From: JAAEPI01 sp965212145
GTDB lineage: Bacteria > Bacteroidota > Bacteroidia > Cytophagales > Cyclobacteriaceae
DNA length: 64,000 nucleotides
Direction of reading: 5' to 3'
Assembly (NCBI GenBank): GCA_965212145.1
Contig: CBDBUY010000004.1
Location: 434,001-498,000, forward strand
Position numbers and translations under genes: made by a program. Below are positions 15,756 through 25,300 of this stretch, one piece after another (the stretch's first letter is position 1; each line of letters opens with the position of its first letter). The notes under the pieces are model-generated. The model did no database searches. It was not told the DNA's origin and saw only the letters and a list, made by a program, of their open reading frames with translations.

Positions 15756-17709
15756 CCTCGTGACTAATTGTCAATCTGTCACCCGACTGCTGAACGAGCA
15801 CCCGATCCAGATCTGCCCGTTTGCCTTTTAGTCGGACATCAAAGTCCTCCGATTGAATGACATTTATTTTGAAAGCACTCGAGATTCTGATTTCATCAAA
15901 ATCCTCGAAACCGAAGGTTCGTGTGTTGCCATCGGTCTCGTATTCCCATTCTCCGGAACCCGGCGCACATGTGGTGCATTGGATGCCATCGTCCTCGAAC
16001 TTCCAAGTGTTCCCGCCCATCTGATATCCCCGGTAACCGTTTAGGTGCAGGGTATTGATGAGGATTTCATCCAGATCCTGATCCATCTGAAATTCCACAC
16101 CGTATGGGATGTAGAACATCACGTCTACATTTTGGAATCTAAATCGAGCATCGTCCTTGAAAGTGACTCGGGAATCAAAATAGAAATCACCCCCTTCTTG
16201 TGTTACATTGTATTCGATCATTTCGGCATTTTCACGGGCATTTTTACGCGATGACCCCCAAGCCTCCTTGGTGACCACTGCGACGAATGCATCGTCGGCA
16301 TGACCTCTGAGTCTCAGTTCCACACCCTCATAGTCGAAGCGATCAAATCCTAGGTCATTGAGTTTCAGAATGGGCATGTCTTCAGTCATCCCGAAAGTGA
16401 TTTCTTCTTCAAAAGAATCATCCGAGCTGAACTGACCAACTATTCTAGGAAATGTGAAGAAGGCTCCCATCAGCGCGGCAAACCAGATCACGACCATGGT
16501 AATGGTGACGTAAACATTTCCAACTGCGCGTTTCAATAAAATCGTCAATCCAAGTAACGCCACTCCCAAAGCAGGAATGAAAATCAGGAAGAATGCGCTG
16601 GCGCTTGCCCATGGGCTTAGCGGGGCAACAAAATCCATCAGCGGAATACCATCTATAGTGCCAATATTATCTCCCCATTGCAGGTCAAGGCCAAGCATAA
16701 AGAGCAGCGCGAAGATCATGCAGATCATGACGGAGAAACCCGTCAACAGAATGATGACTCCAAAGAACACTCGCACGGCCTCAAGGAAAAATTTCAACAG
16801 CGGGCCAAGCGCTCTGCCCAATCCCTCAAAAACCATTGCAATTAAGCGGAACGGGAAGAGTAGGATTTTCACGAAGATATTCTCATCTCCGTCATCGATT
16901 TTTAAGCTTTTCTTGACGTTTTTTTCAATCCCCTCCATGGTCACCGGCTCACCTTTCATTTCCATTTTCTCTGTGACAGACTTAGCCTCTGGAGTAATAA
17001 TCCAGAGGATAATGTAGAGGATTAAGCCTGAGCCACCGAGAAAGAGTGACACGATGAAAAGGATCCGTATCACTACCGGATCGGTCCCGAAGAAGGAGGC
17101 AATTCCGCTGGCGACCCCTCCCAGGACGCGCCCATCAGGGTCTCGAAAAAATTTCTTGACAGATTTCTTTTCCTCCAATTCCTTCTCTGGCAAAACCACC
17201 CAGAAAATGATGTAGGCGATAATTCCGAAACCACTGAACAAAAGGAGAATCCACAGGAGTCGAATCCACAGCGCATCAATATCGAAGTAGTGCGCAATAC
17301 CTGCCGCAACTCCGCCAAGGATGTTATTGGTCTTATCTCTGTAGAGTTTTCGTTTAGGCTCTTTTGCCTCCTTGAATTCTTCTTTTGTTTCCTCCTTAGC
17401 CTCTTTTTTAGTCTCTTGTTTTTGATCAACGGGTTCATCGTCAAATGTTGCTTCGAAATCAGCAACAGTTCCCATGGAGGCAATCAGGCTGTCCACTTCC
17501 TGAGTTGAAATTGCTTCCTTGTTTTTCTTGAGTTGGCTGTAGAATTTCTCGGCGATCCTGTTTTCGATATCGTCGATGATTTCTTTACTATCCTCGAAGG
17601 TGGCGAAGTACTTATGTACCGAATCCAGGTATGATTTCAGTTTGTCATAGCCTTCTTCCTCTATGTGAAAAATGTTGCCACCAATATTAATGCTAATAGT
17701 CTTCTTCAT
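15733..17709 (-). CDS. PspC-domain membrane protein with start of a GIN domain
   Basis: The 658-residue protein starts with a helical, charged cytoplasmic region. Two PspC domains follow: ~123-178 (NNILGGVAAGIAHYFDIDAL, IIAYIIFWVVLPE) and ~186-243 (VLGGVASGIASFFGTDPVVI, ILYIILWIITPE). Further membrane spans lie at ~295-420, and then an extracytoplasmic beta-rich region. PspC domains belong to phage-shock/envelope-stress systems; the PadR-PspC-GIN order is common in Bacteroidota. The last 55 residues begin a GIN domain that is completed in another frame (15306-15755). The apparent stop is TGA followed by C, directly after AAA. It starts 23 bases after padR, in the same operon. Confidence 0.9.
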   Translation of the reverse strand: MKKTISINIGGNIFHIEEEGYDKLKSYLDSVHKYFATFEDSKEIIDDIENRIAEKFYSQLKKNKEAISTQEVDSLIASMGTVADFEATFDDEPVDQKQETKKEAKEETKEEFKEAKEPKRKLYRDKTNNILGGVAAGIAHYFDIDALWIRLLWILLLFSGFGIIAYIIFWVVLPEKELEEKKSVKKFFRDPDGRVLGGVASGIASFFGTDPVVIRILFIVSLFLGGSGLILYIILWIITPEAKSVTEKMEMKGEPVTMEGIEKNVKKSLKIDDGDENIFVKILLFPFRLIAMVFEGLGRALGPLLKFFLEAVRVFFGVIILLTGFSVMICMIFALLFMLGLDLQWGDNIGTIDGIPLMDFVAPLSPWASASAFFLIFIPALGVALLGLTILLKRAVGNVYVTITMVVIWFAALMGAFFTFPRIVGQFSSDDSFEEEITFGMTEDMPILKLNDLGFDRFDYEGVELRLRGHADDAFVAVVTKEAWGSSRKNARENAEMIEYNVTQEGGDFYFDSRVTFKDDARFRFQNVDVMFYIPYGVEFQMDQDLDEILINTLHLNGYRGYQMGGNTWKFEDDGIQCTTCAPGSGEWEYETDGNTRTFGFEDFDEIRISSAFKINVIQSEDFDVRLKGKRADLDRVLVQQSGDRLTISHEDEEDLEK

Positions 17710-17732
17710 GTTCTGTGATTGTTCGAGTCCTC

Positions 17733-18116
17733 TTACTTTTTGGGTTCAGGTTTTTTCCGGGTGGTCTTCTTCTTGGCAGCAGGTTTCTTTTTGCTCCTAA
17801 TGATCGATTGAGTAGAGCTAACCAGTTCCTCCCAGGTAGTGCTAAGTGTGTCCAGGAATTCCTGGCCATCCGGTGTAAGTGTGTAGTATTTTCTGGGAGG
17901 CCCTGAGTTAGATTCTACCCATTTGTAGTCCACTAACCCCGCCTTTCTCAGCCGGGTCAGCAATGGATACAATGTACCCTCGACTACCATGATCTTGACC
18001 GATGTGAGTTCTTCGAGCATGTCCGATGCATAGACTTCACCTCGGGATATGATATGTAGAATGCAGAATTCTAAAATTCCTTTTCTCATCTGCACTTGTG
18101 TATTCTCTGCGTTCAT
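17733..18116 (-). CDS. PadR-family transcriptional regulator
   Basis: The 127-residue winged-helix protein has the PadR N-terminus (MRKGILEFCILHIISRGEVY), the recognition region MVVEGTLYPLLTRLRKAGLV and the wing YYTLTPDGQEFLDTL. The C-terminal 20 residues are very basic (KKPAAKKKTTRKKPEPKK), an unusual lysine tail that may add nonspecific DNA affinity. PadR proteins are usually repressors of adjacent membrane-stress genes. This one heads the operon with the PspC/GIN gene and probably controls it through GTAC-containing repeats just upstream. Confidence 0.92.
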   Translation of the reverse strand: MNAENTQVQMRKGILEFCILHIISRGEVYASDMLEELTSVKIMVVEGTLYPLLTRLRKAGLVDYKWVESNSGPPRKYYTLTPDGQEFLDTLSTTWEELVSSTQSIIRSKKKPAAKKKTTRKKPEPKK

Positions 18117-18136
18117 TCTTCGACCTTTGACACCTT

Positions 18137-18190
18137 GTACGGAAAAGTACTATGCATGGCCAAGTACTATATGAAAAAAACTCCTAGTAC
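18137..18190. promoter_or_regulatory. GTAC-containing repeats, candidate PadR operator
   Basis: Four GTAC cores occur in 54 bases (18137, 18147, 18164, 18187). Two of them lie in an exact nine-base direct repeat AAGTACTAT (18145-18153 and 18162-18170) with a 17-base period. The cluster lies immediately upstream of padR, in the gap shared with the divergent PorV/PorQ-family gene. Autorepression by PadR is inferred from position. Confidence 0.4.
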
Positions 18191-18341
18191 GCCAAATCTC
18201 TTCATATAGTTAAATTAATTCTTAGAAATGTGACAATATATTAGGGGTTCTTGGGAATCCAAGTGTCAGCTCTCTTTGAGCATTCGAGTCAAATCCTACC
18301 TTGTTCTTGGACGCATCTTTCTAAATTGCGACAACCTATTC

Positions 18342-19433
18342 ATGGGTATGCGAAAATCATTCACGGGCATATTTATTCTTCTCTCATTCCTTCTGTCCGC
18401 ACAGGAATCAGCAGACCGTGACCGCACGCCAAAATACAGCAATGAATTTCTTCAATTGGGAGTAGGGGCTCGCGCCTTTGGTATGTCGCTCAGTGCCGTG
18501 TCTGTGGTATCAGATGTAACCAGTGGTTATTGGAATCCGGCGGGCTTACTTAACCTAGATAAAGACCAGGGTATGCTTATGCATGCTTCCTACTTCGGCG
18601 GATTGGCCAATTACGATTATGCGGCTTTCACTACGGAATACGACGAAGACAGCCGTATTGCATTTTCGTTGATTCGCTTTTCAGTAGATGACATCCCGGA
18701 CACCCGATTCCTTTTCGACGCAAATGGCTCCATCAATTACGACAACATCCGGTTTTTCGCGGCTTCTGATTACGCCTTCATCGGGTCTTACGCCCGAAAA
18801 TTGAAATTCTTCGGTGGCATTGATGCCGGTGGAAACGTCAAAATCATCCATCGGAGCGTGGGAGATTTCTCAAAAGCCTGGGGTTTTGGGATTGACCTGG
18901 GGGCAAGAAAGAAATTCGGTAAATGGGAAGTTGGCGCTATGGCAAGAGACTTATTGGGCACATTCACCGCATGGTCACACAATACGGAGGAGCTAGAAGA
19001 AGCTTATGCCATTACCGATAACGACCTTCCGAGAAATTCAGTGGAAATTGCAGTGCCCAGATTAATCATTGGAGCTTCACGGGAATTCGTGCTGTCGGAA
19101 AACTTTGATTTACTCACATCTTTTGATCTGGATTTCACTTTTGATGGACAGAGAAATACTCTTGTCAGTTCTACTTTAACGAGCGTTGATCCTCATGGTG
19201 GATTGGAATTAGGTTATCAGAACCAGATTTATCTCCGCCTCGGAATTGGACAATTTCAGAAAATTGAGGACTTTGAAGGAGAGACCTCATGGAGCTATCA
19301 ACCCACAGCCGGACTGGGTTTTGACCTGGGAGAGGTGATGATCGATTATGCCTTGACAGACGCGTTCAACCAAGCCGAGGGTTTGTACTCGCATGTATTT
19401 TCAATAAAAATTGATTTCAATGAAAAGGAATAG
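18342..19433 (+). CDS. PorV/PorQ-family outer-membrane protein (T9SS-associated)
   Basis: The protein is 363 residues from ATG 18342 (MGMRKSF; ATG 18348 equally possible). The longer frame from 18276 would put 22 polar residues before the signal peptide and is rejected. After the signal peptide (IFILLSFLLSAQ) comes the PorV/PorQ hallmark LQLGVGARAFGMSLSAVSVV then YWNPAGLL. The rest is a 14-stranded FadL-like barrel pattern. Canonical PorV is the T9SS shuttle that delivers cargo to the PorU sortase. This sequence looks more like the wider PorV/PorQ family than PorV itself. It overlaps the PorU-like gene by 14 bases, strongly suggesting that they work as a pair. Confidence 0.88.
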   Translation: MGMRKSFTGIFILLSFLLSAQESADRDRTPKYSNEFLQLGVGARAFGMSLSAVSVVSDVTSGYWNPAGLLNLDKDQGMLMHASYFGGLANYDYAAFTTEYDEDSRIAFSLIRFSVDDIPDTRFLFDANGSINYDNIRFFAASDYAFIGSYARKLKFFGGIDAGGNVKIIHRSVGDFSKAWGFGIDLGARKKFGKWEVGAMARDLLGTFTAWSHNTEELEEAYAITDNDLPRNSVEIAVPRLIIGASREFVLSENFDLLTSFDLDFTFDGQRNTLVSSTLTSVDPHGGLELGYQNQIYLRLGIGQFQKIEDFEGETSWSYQPTAGLGFDLGEVMIDYALTDAFNQAEGLYSHVFSIKIDFNEKE

Positions 19434-22400
19434 CCTCATCTTGCTTTTCTGGTTGTTATCAATGGCCGCATTTGGACAATACGGTAACGAGTGGATTGAT
19501 GAAAATCAAGAATACTATAAAATCAAGGTTGTTGATGATGGATTCTATCGCGTTACGGCATCAGAACTGGAAGCTCAAGGGTTTCCAACCAACTCTGTTC
19601 CATCCAGTCGCATTCAGCTATTCAGACGTGGAGAGGAAGTGGCTATTAGAGTCAATTCAACAGGGGGTGTTCTCAATTATCTAGAATTCTATGGGGAGAG
19701 AAACAAAGGAGAAGGAGACGCTAACTTGTACCTGCAACCTAGCCATCAGCCTCATCAGGAATACAACCTTTTCACTGATACGGCCACTTATTTCCTGACC
19801 TGGAAATTGACGGCAGAGAATGGTCTTAGAATGGGGCTTTCAACCTTGAATGACCCGAGCGGGCTCACCCCAGAATCCTATCATCTCAATGACCCCATAA
19901 TTCTGAGAACGAGCGGATACGCAAGCGGCATAAAGTTCGGCTCAGGGTCCTCTTTTACGCTCAGCGATTATGACAATGGAGAAGGTTGGACCGGTCTGTT
20001 CAGAAGCAAGGGAAGCTCTGAAACTTTTACTTTCACCTTGGATAACCTAACCACTGGTTCCGACCCCTCCGTGGAAGTTGTGTTGATCGGCGGCAATACG
20101 CTGAATCATAACATTGATATTTTGGTCGGGCCGAACACAGGCAGTCTGAGAAACATCGGAAACGTCCAATTCAGCAATAGAAGCACAACCACTCAGAGTT
20201 TCTCAGTCTTAAGTTCGGATGTCAATGCCGACGGAACATTCGTCGTGCGAGTAAATACCACCGGGTTTGATGGAGCGGCTGACCGTGTCTCCACGGCAAT
20301 GGTCCGAGTGACTTATCCGGAAGAATTAACCATGTCCTCAGTTGAAAACAAAGAATTCCATCTTCGAACGATTGGGACAACTGAAAAGGCATATGTTAGG
20401 ATTTTCACAACCAATGCGGCCGGAACCGATATCTATGAAATCAGTAATCCAAAACAACCTGTTCGAATCTCCACGACAAATTTTTCCGATCGATTGGAGT
20501 GCATAGTTCCCGGTCCAGAAACGGATCGATCTATCTTGGCCGTAACCGGATTTCAGTCCGTCGTAAAAATTCAGCACGTGGAATTCAATTTTATCGAGGA
20601 TCGTGATTTTACCATCATAACGCATCCTGCCTTGAGGGAAAATGCCTCGGACGGATTGGATCCAATTCAAGCTTATGCAGACTACCGAAACTCCATCGAA
20701 GGTGGCGGGCTCACCACTCAGATTTTCACCACGTTTGAAGCGTTCGATTTGTTCAATTACGGGGACGCTTCGCCGATCGCCATTCATCGTCTTGCGGACT
20801 GGCTGCATGACAATGGAACTCCACAAGGCCTATTCCTGATAGGAAAAGGTCGAACCTCCGACGAGAATTTTTACCGAAATATTAGTCACACAGTCGTCAA
20901 TGTCCCTACATATGGCTCCCCGGGAGGAGACCTGCCCTTTGTTCGGGGACTGGGATCGAATCCATTAACACCAGACCTGGCCATTGGGAGATTAAACGCT
21001 TTTACTCCAGAAGATGTGAAGGCATACCTTGATAAGGTAAAAGAGCATGAGGCCAGACCTTATGACCAGCTGAATAGGAAGAACATTCTTCAGCTCAGTG
21101 GGGGGCAATCAGCGCAAGAGTTGGCTCAGTTCAATTTTTTTATCCGGGATTTCGAACGTCAGTTGGAGAGTGATTTCTTGGGAGGTCGAGCGATAAACTT
21201 CAGCAAACAAACCAGCAATGCTGTGGAAGTCATTGATGTGGTGAAAGAAGTAAATGATGGTCTAGGTATGATCACCTTTTTTGGGCACTCAAGTGGTACT
21301 GTCACAGATATTGAAATTGGTAGAGTCTCCGATCCGCAATTCGGCTTTTCCAATCAAGGTCAGTATCCAATCATCCTTGTGAACGGATGCAATGCCGGTG
21401 ACATTTTCGGGAGTAATTTCACTTTCGGTGAAGATTGGATGCACACCCCAGACTTGGGAGCCATTGCTGTTATGGCAAATGCCGACTTTGCTTCTTCCAC
21501 CAATCTAAAAAGGTGGAGCGACCTTTTTCATGAGATGGCATTTACAAGAGAAGGATTTTTCGGCGACCCGATTGGAGAGGTTATTAGAGAGGTCTCTCAG
21601 GCCTACTATGACCGATTTGGCACAAGCAATTTATCTCAAACTCAAGTTTTGCAGGCACTACTCCAGGGTGACCCAATGGTCAGGGTTTTCGGTGCGGCAG
21701 CCCCCGACTATGAAATCACCAATGAAAGTTTGAGTGTGAAGTCCTTTGACAATGGGCCACTATTCGCCGTTCAGGACTCATTTAAACTCGACCTAGCTAT
21801 TAAAAATTACGGTCGAACTGTCACTGACTCGTTGCTGGTTCAGGTTCGTCGCACTTTGCCACAGGGGGATATTCAGGAGACCTACGTAAATATTCTTCGA
21901 CCGCTCTATCAAGATTCTGTCTCCATCACCATATACAACGAACCAGGTCAAGTAACCGTGGGCACCAACTTGATTGAGGTTTTCTTGGATCCGGGTAATG
22001 AGACCGCTGAACTGAATGAGGGGAATAATTATGCCCAACTGGAAGTTGAAATCTTCCAGGGAAATACAGCGCATTTATATCCGATGAATTATGCAGTGCT
22101 AAACTCTGAAACCATCAGATTCGTTTGGCAGCCAACCGACATTTTCGAACCAGATAGGGTGTATGATTTGGAGATTGATTCTGTTAAAACATTTGACAGT
22201 GGTTTCAACCAGATTTTCTCAGAATCCGGAACCCAGCTGCTCGAAAGAGAAATTGATTTGTCCACTTTTAACCTTCCCGACACTGCGACCATTTTTTGGA
22301 GGACGAGATTCGCAGATCCTCAAAACTCGGAGGAAGAAGAATGGCAAATGACTTCATTCACGCTAATCGAAAATTCTCCAACCGGTTGGGGCCAGTTCAC

Positions 22401-24396
22401 GGTCGGGCAGATTGATGAAGGGCAGATTCAAGGTGTTGAATACAATTCTTCCAGCAACTCATGGGAGTTCATCACCACGGATGCCCCAATTGATGTTGTG
22501 ACCTATGGAGCGGATTTTCCCGGCTTTGATTATGACGATTTGAGCGTACTCGCTAATGGGATCGATTATCTCGTTACTTCCAACACCATAGACCCGGAAT
22601 GCCGCCAAAACACCATCAACGCCCTTGTATTTGATAACGAAAGCACCAACCCATACAGACCCATCGAAATCAATGGAGCGGATGTTTTTAACGATCTGGT
22701 TTGTGGACGACTTCCGCAGATGGTCTACAACCTGACCCAGTCAGATGTCCTTGGTGCTAATGCCAGACTGGAGCAATTAGTCGGAAATATGTCAACAGGT
22801 GATCATATACTGTTGTTCAACATTGGACAAGTCAATTTCTCCGCTTGGGATCAGGACGTGCTGGATGCACTGGAATTGGTAGGAATTGGCAGCTCCCTGA
22901 TTTCCGGACTGACTGACGGCCAGCCGATCATTATTCTGGGCAGAAAAGGTGATGCACCCGGCTCAGCAAATGCCGTATTGAACGACGGAAGTGCCACCCC
23001 TGCCAGGGAGCAGATGATTCGCCTGATCGGAAATGTGCAAGGGTCATTTACTTCTGGCACCATAACCACTTCCTCCGTAGGTCCAGCCAAAAACTGGAAT
23101 GCGCTTGAGTACATCATCAAAGAAAATCCCGAGGACAATGTGACCGTTTTTGTCGTTGGTGTGAAAAATGATGGAACTGAAGAAAACATCTTTGCAACGT
23201 CAAGGCTCACTGATCTTGATTTAAGCACAGTGGATGTGAACACGTACCCTAGGCTGAAATTACAATTTGCATTTTCAGACGAAACCAATCTAACTCCACC
23301 AGAACTGGACTTTTGGCAAATCGATTTCGAACTCCCCCCTGAAGGCATTTTGCTCTCAGAAGTGGAAGAAACCATTGTCCTCCAAGAAGGTCAGGATGCC
23401 ATGAAAAACTTCGCGTTTTACAACTACTCTGATCTCGATTTTACCGATTCACTGAATGTGACTTCCACGCTCCGTAATTCAGCCGGGATCACAAAGTCAT
23501 CCGAGATGAAAATTGCTGCGCCTATAGCAGGTGACAGTACCGTATTTGAAACCGACGTTCCGACCTCAGGATTAGATGGACTCACCAATCAGTTCACTTC
23601 CGTGGTGGCAGCTGAAAACGAACTTTACGATTTCAACAATCAACTCAACCTGTCTGAGATTTTTGAAGTGCAGGCGGACCGAACAAACCCTATTCTTGAT
23701 GTCACCTTTGACGGCAAGTACATCGTGAACGGCGACATTGTTTCGCCAGAACCGAACATCGTTATTCGTTTGAAGGACGATAATTCTTTCTTGAAAAAGA
23801 CAGACACGGTTGGTTTAGACATCCAGCTTAAACGCCCATGTGAAGGTTGTGATTTTGAGCGAATCCATTTCAGTGATCCTTCCATCAACTTCATGGGCGC
23901 ATCCGAGACTGCCGATTTAGAGGTGAGTTATACCCCTGAAGCACTGGAAGACGGCATTTACTCGCTGAGCGCACAAGCCAGAGATCAGTCGGGCAACTCG
24001 GCGGGCGAAGAACCTTATTTGGTGGAATTCGAGGTAATTAGTGAATCCAGCATCACACATTTTTACCCCTATCCAAACCCTTTCTCCACTCAGACGAGGT
24101 TTGTATTCACACTGACAGGAGATCAAATTCCTGAAAAACTCAAAATCCAGATCATGACTATCTCCGGACGGGTAGTGAAAGAAATCAATCAGAATGAAAT
24201 TGGGCCGATTCAAATTGGTCATAACATTACTGAATATGCTTGGGACGGCACGGATGAATTTGGAGATCAGCTAGCCAATGGCGTCTACTTTTATAGAGTG
24301 TTGATGGATTCGGGCGGTCAGCCAATCGAACACCGATCTACGTCCGCTGATGGTGCCTTTAAAAATGGATTCGGAAAACTTTACATCCTGAGATGA
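19420..24396 (+). CDS. PorU-like C25 cysteine peptidase, putative T9SS sortase (PorU2 type)
   Basis: The protein is 1658 residues from ATG 19420 (MKRNSLILLFWLLSMAAFGQ, a signal peptide). The C25 gingipain-like catalytic core lies at about residues 430-760. The catalytic His is H623 in FFGHSSGT and the nucleophile is C657 in LVNGCNAGD. A long beta-rich region follows, with Ig-like segments. The last 110 residues (YPYPNPFSTQTRFVF, then WDGTDEFGDQLANGVYFYRV) form a FlgD-type Ig/T9SS C-terminal-like domain. PorU removes the cargo sorting signal and attaches cargo to A-LPS at the cell surface. Canonical PorU is around 1,200-1,300 residues, so this longer form fits the second sortase type annotated in Cytophagales (PorU2). 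Its distinct substrate is unknown. A PAP2 phosphatase follows with a four-base overlap. Confidence 0.85.
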   Translation: MKRNSLILLFWLLSMAAFGQYGNEWIDENQEYYKIKVVDDGFYRVTASELEAQGFPTNSVPSSRIQLFRRGEEVAIRVNSTGGVLNYLEFYGERNKGEGDANLYLQPSHQPHQEYNLFTDTATYFLTWKLTAENGLRMGLSTLNDPSGLTPESYHLNDPIILRTSGYASGIKFGSGSSFTLSDYDNGEGWTGLFRSKGSSETFTFTLDNLTTGSDPSVEVVLIGGNTLNHNIDILVGPNTGSLRNIGNVQFSNRSTTTQSFSVLSSDVNADGTFVVRVNTTGFDGAADRVSTAMVRVTYPEELTMSSVENKEFHLRTIGTTEKAYVRIFTTNAAGTDIYEISNPKQPVRISTTNFSDRLECIVPGPETDRSILAVTGFQSVVKIQHVEFNFIEDRDFTIITHPALRENASDGLDPIQAYADYRNSIEGGGLTTQIFTTFEAFDLFNYGDASPIAIHRLADWLHDNGTPQGLFLIGKGRTSDENFYRNISHTVVNVPTYGSPGGDLPFVRGLGSNPLTPDLAIGRLNAFTPEDVKAYLDKVKEHEARPYDQLNRKNILQLSGGQSAQELAQFNFFIRDFERQLESDFLGGRAINFSKQTSNAVEVIDVVKEVNDGLGMITFFGHSSGTVTDIEIGRVSDPQFGFSNQGQYPIILVNGCNAGDIFGSNFTFGEDWMHTPDLGAIAVMANADFASSTNLKRWSDLFHEMAFTREGFFGDPIGEVIREVSQAYYDRFGTSNLSQTQVLQALLQGDPMVRVFGAAAPDYEITNESLSVKSFDNGPLFAVQDSFKLDLAIKNYGRTVTDSLLVQVRRTLPQGDIQETYVNILRPLYQDSVSITIYNEPGQVTVGTNLIEVFLDPGNETAELNEGNNYAQLEVEIFQGNTAHLYPMNYAVLNSETIRFVWQPTDIFEPDRVYDLEIDSVKTFDSGFNQIFSESGTQLLEREIDLSTFNLPDTATIFWRTRFADPQNSEEEEWQMTSFTLIENSPTGWGQFTVGQIDEGQIQGVEYNSSSNSWEFITTDAPIDVVTYGADFPGFDYDDLSVLANGIDYLVTSNTIDPECRQNTINALVFDNESTNPYRPIEINGADVFNDLVCGRLPQMVYNLTQSDVLGANARLEQLVGNMSTGDHILLFNIGQVNFSAWDQDVLDALELVGIGSSLISGLTDGQPIIILGRKGDAPGSANAVLNDGSATPAREQMIRLIGNVQGSFTSGTITTSSVGPAKNWNALEYIIKENPEDNVTVFVVGVKNDGTEENIFATSRLTDLDLSTVDVNTYPRLKLQFAFSDETNLTPPELDFWQIDFELPPEGILLSEVEETIVLQEGQDAMKNFAFYNYSDLDFTDSLNVTSTLRNSAGITKSSEMKIAAPIAGDSTVFETDVPTSGLDGLTNQFTSVVAAENELYDFNNQLNLSEIFEVQADRTNPILDVTFDGKYIVNGDIVSPEPNIVIRLKDDNSFLKKTDTVGLDIQLKRPCEGCDFERIHFSDPSINFMGASETADLEVSYTPEALEDGIYSLSAQARDQSGNSAGEEPYLVEFEVISESSITHFYPYPNPFSTQTRFVFTLTGDQIPEKLKIQIMTISGRVVKEINQNEIGPIQIGHNITEYAWDGTDEFGDQLANGVYFYRVLMDSGGQPIEHRSTSADGAFKNGFGKLYILR

Positions 24397-25004
24397 AATC
24401 ACACCTGAAAGTTTTTTTGATTCCCTACATCCTACTTCTGATCGTCGGGTTCGTCGTTTACTTCCTTGGCCAACATGGCGATTTTGTCATTTGGCTAAAT
24501 ACGCATCACTCGCCTTTCTTCGATTTCCTATTCAAGTATGGCACCTACTTTGGTGATGGAGTCTTCCTCGGCATTGTAGCCCTTTTGCTAATTATCTTCA
24601 AAAGAAGGTATGGACTCATCTTGGCGCTGCTCGGTGTTGTGCAGGCCATTGTCTCGGCTATCCTAAAGAAAGTAGTCTTCGGGAAAGTCCCCAGGCCCAA
24701 AAAATACTTCGATGACATCACTCAATTCCATCAAGTGGAAGGAGTTGACCTCAATGGATGGTTTTCGTTTCCGTCCGGGCACACCATGACCGCCTTCTCG
24801 ATTGCAGCGTTTCTATGCTTGACATTCAAGAATGCAAAGCTCAGTCTGCTCTTCTTTTTGTTTGCGATCGTGGGAGGCCTTTCAAGAGTTTACCTCCTGC
24901 AGCACTTTTTAATAGACGTGCTAGTAGGATCACTTATTGGAGTGATCCTCGCCCTAGCCCTGGAAAAACTGTTTAGAAACTACCTGGAGCCTGACCTAGA
25001 ATAG
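24393..25004 (+). CDS. PAP2-family membrane lipid phosphatase
   Basis: The 203-residue protein has about six membrane spans and all three PAP2 signatures: KKVVFGKVPRP (KxxxxxxRP), FPSGHTMT (PSGH) and SRVYLLQHFLIDVLVG (SRxxxxxHxxxD). PAP2 enzymes dephosphorylate lipid phosphates such as undecaprenyl pyrophosphate, phosphatidate or lipid A on the periplasmic face. It overlaps the PorU-like sortase by four bases (ATGA). A link to recycling the lipid carrier of A-LPS, to which T9SS sortases attach cargo, is a hypothesis from this coupling. The stop overlaps the convergent SCP2 gene by nine bases. Confidence 0.93.
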   Translation: MKSHLKVFLIPYILLLIVGFVVYFLGQHGDFVIWLNTHHSPFFDFLFKYGTYFGDGVFLGIVALLLIIFKRRYGLILALLGVVQAIVSAILKKVVFGKVPRPKKYFDDITQFHQVEGVDLNGWFSFPSGHTMTAFSIAAFLCLTFKNAKLSLLFFLFAIVGGLSRVYLLQHFLIDVLVGSLIGVILALALEKLFRNYLEPDLE

Positions 25005-25292
25005 TGACGCCAACTTCATGGCCACACCTTTGTCACCATCGATTTTCATTTTTCCGCTCATGAAGGCCATCATTGGATTGAGGCTTCCGTTCAGCATTTT
25101 CTCGAAATTCTCAAGGGTGATTTTGATGGTGCATGGAGCGTCTTGTAATTCATTGGAGACATTGGCTGGGGAAACCGAGTCGTCCAGGTGAATGGCTCCT
25201 TTATCAAATTGGAAGTTCACTTTGTTGCCGAATTTACCTGCATGCCTTTCGGCCATGCTATTTACTTTTTCGGTTGCTTCTGATAACGTCAT
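24996..25292 (-). CDS. SCP2 sterol-carrier-like lipid-binding protein
   Basis: The 98-residue protein matches a single compact SCP2 domain: KVNFQFDKGAIHLDDS, then DAPCTIKITLENFEKMLNG and the characteristic NPMMAFMSGKMKIDGD near the end. SCP2 domains have a hydrophobic tunnel for acyl-CoAs or other lipids. It is the downstream gene after the cyclotransferase (eight-base gap), so it is probably in an operon with it and the antiporter. Its ligand is unknown. Confidence 0.88.
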   Translation of the reverse strand: MTLSEATEKVNSMAERHAGKFGNKVNFQFDKGAIHLDDSVSPANVSNELQDAPCTIKITLENFEKMLNGSLNPMMAFMSGKMKIDGDKGVAMKLASLF

Positions 25293-25300
25293 TTAGTTGC

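Noticed and set aside
18276..18341. N-terminal extension of the PorV/PorQ-family gene
   Set aside because: It would place 22 polar and mixed residues before an ordinary signal peptide; the ATG at 18342 or 18348 is better.
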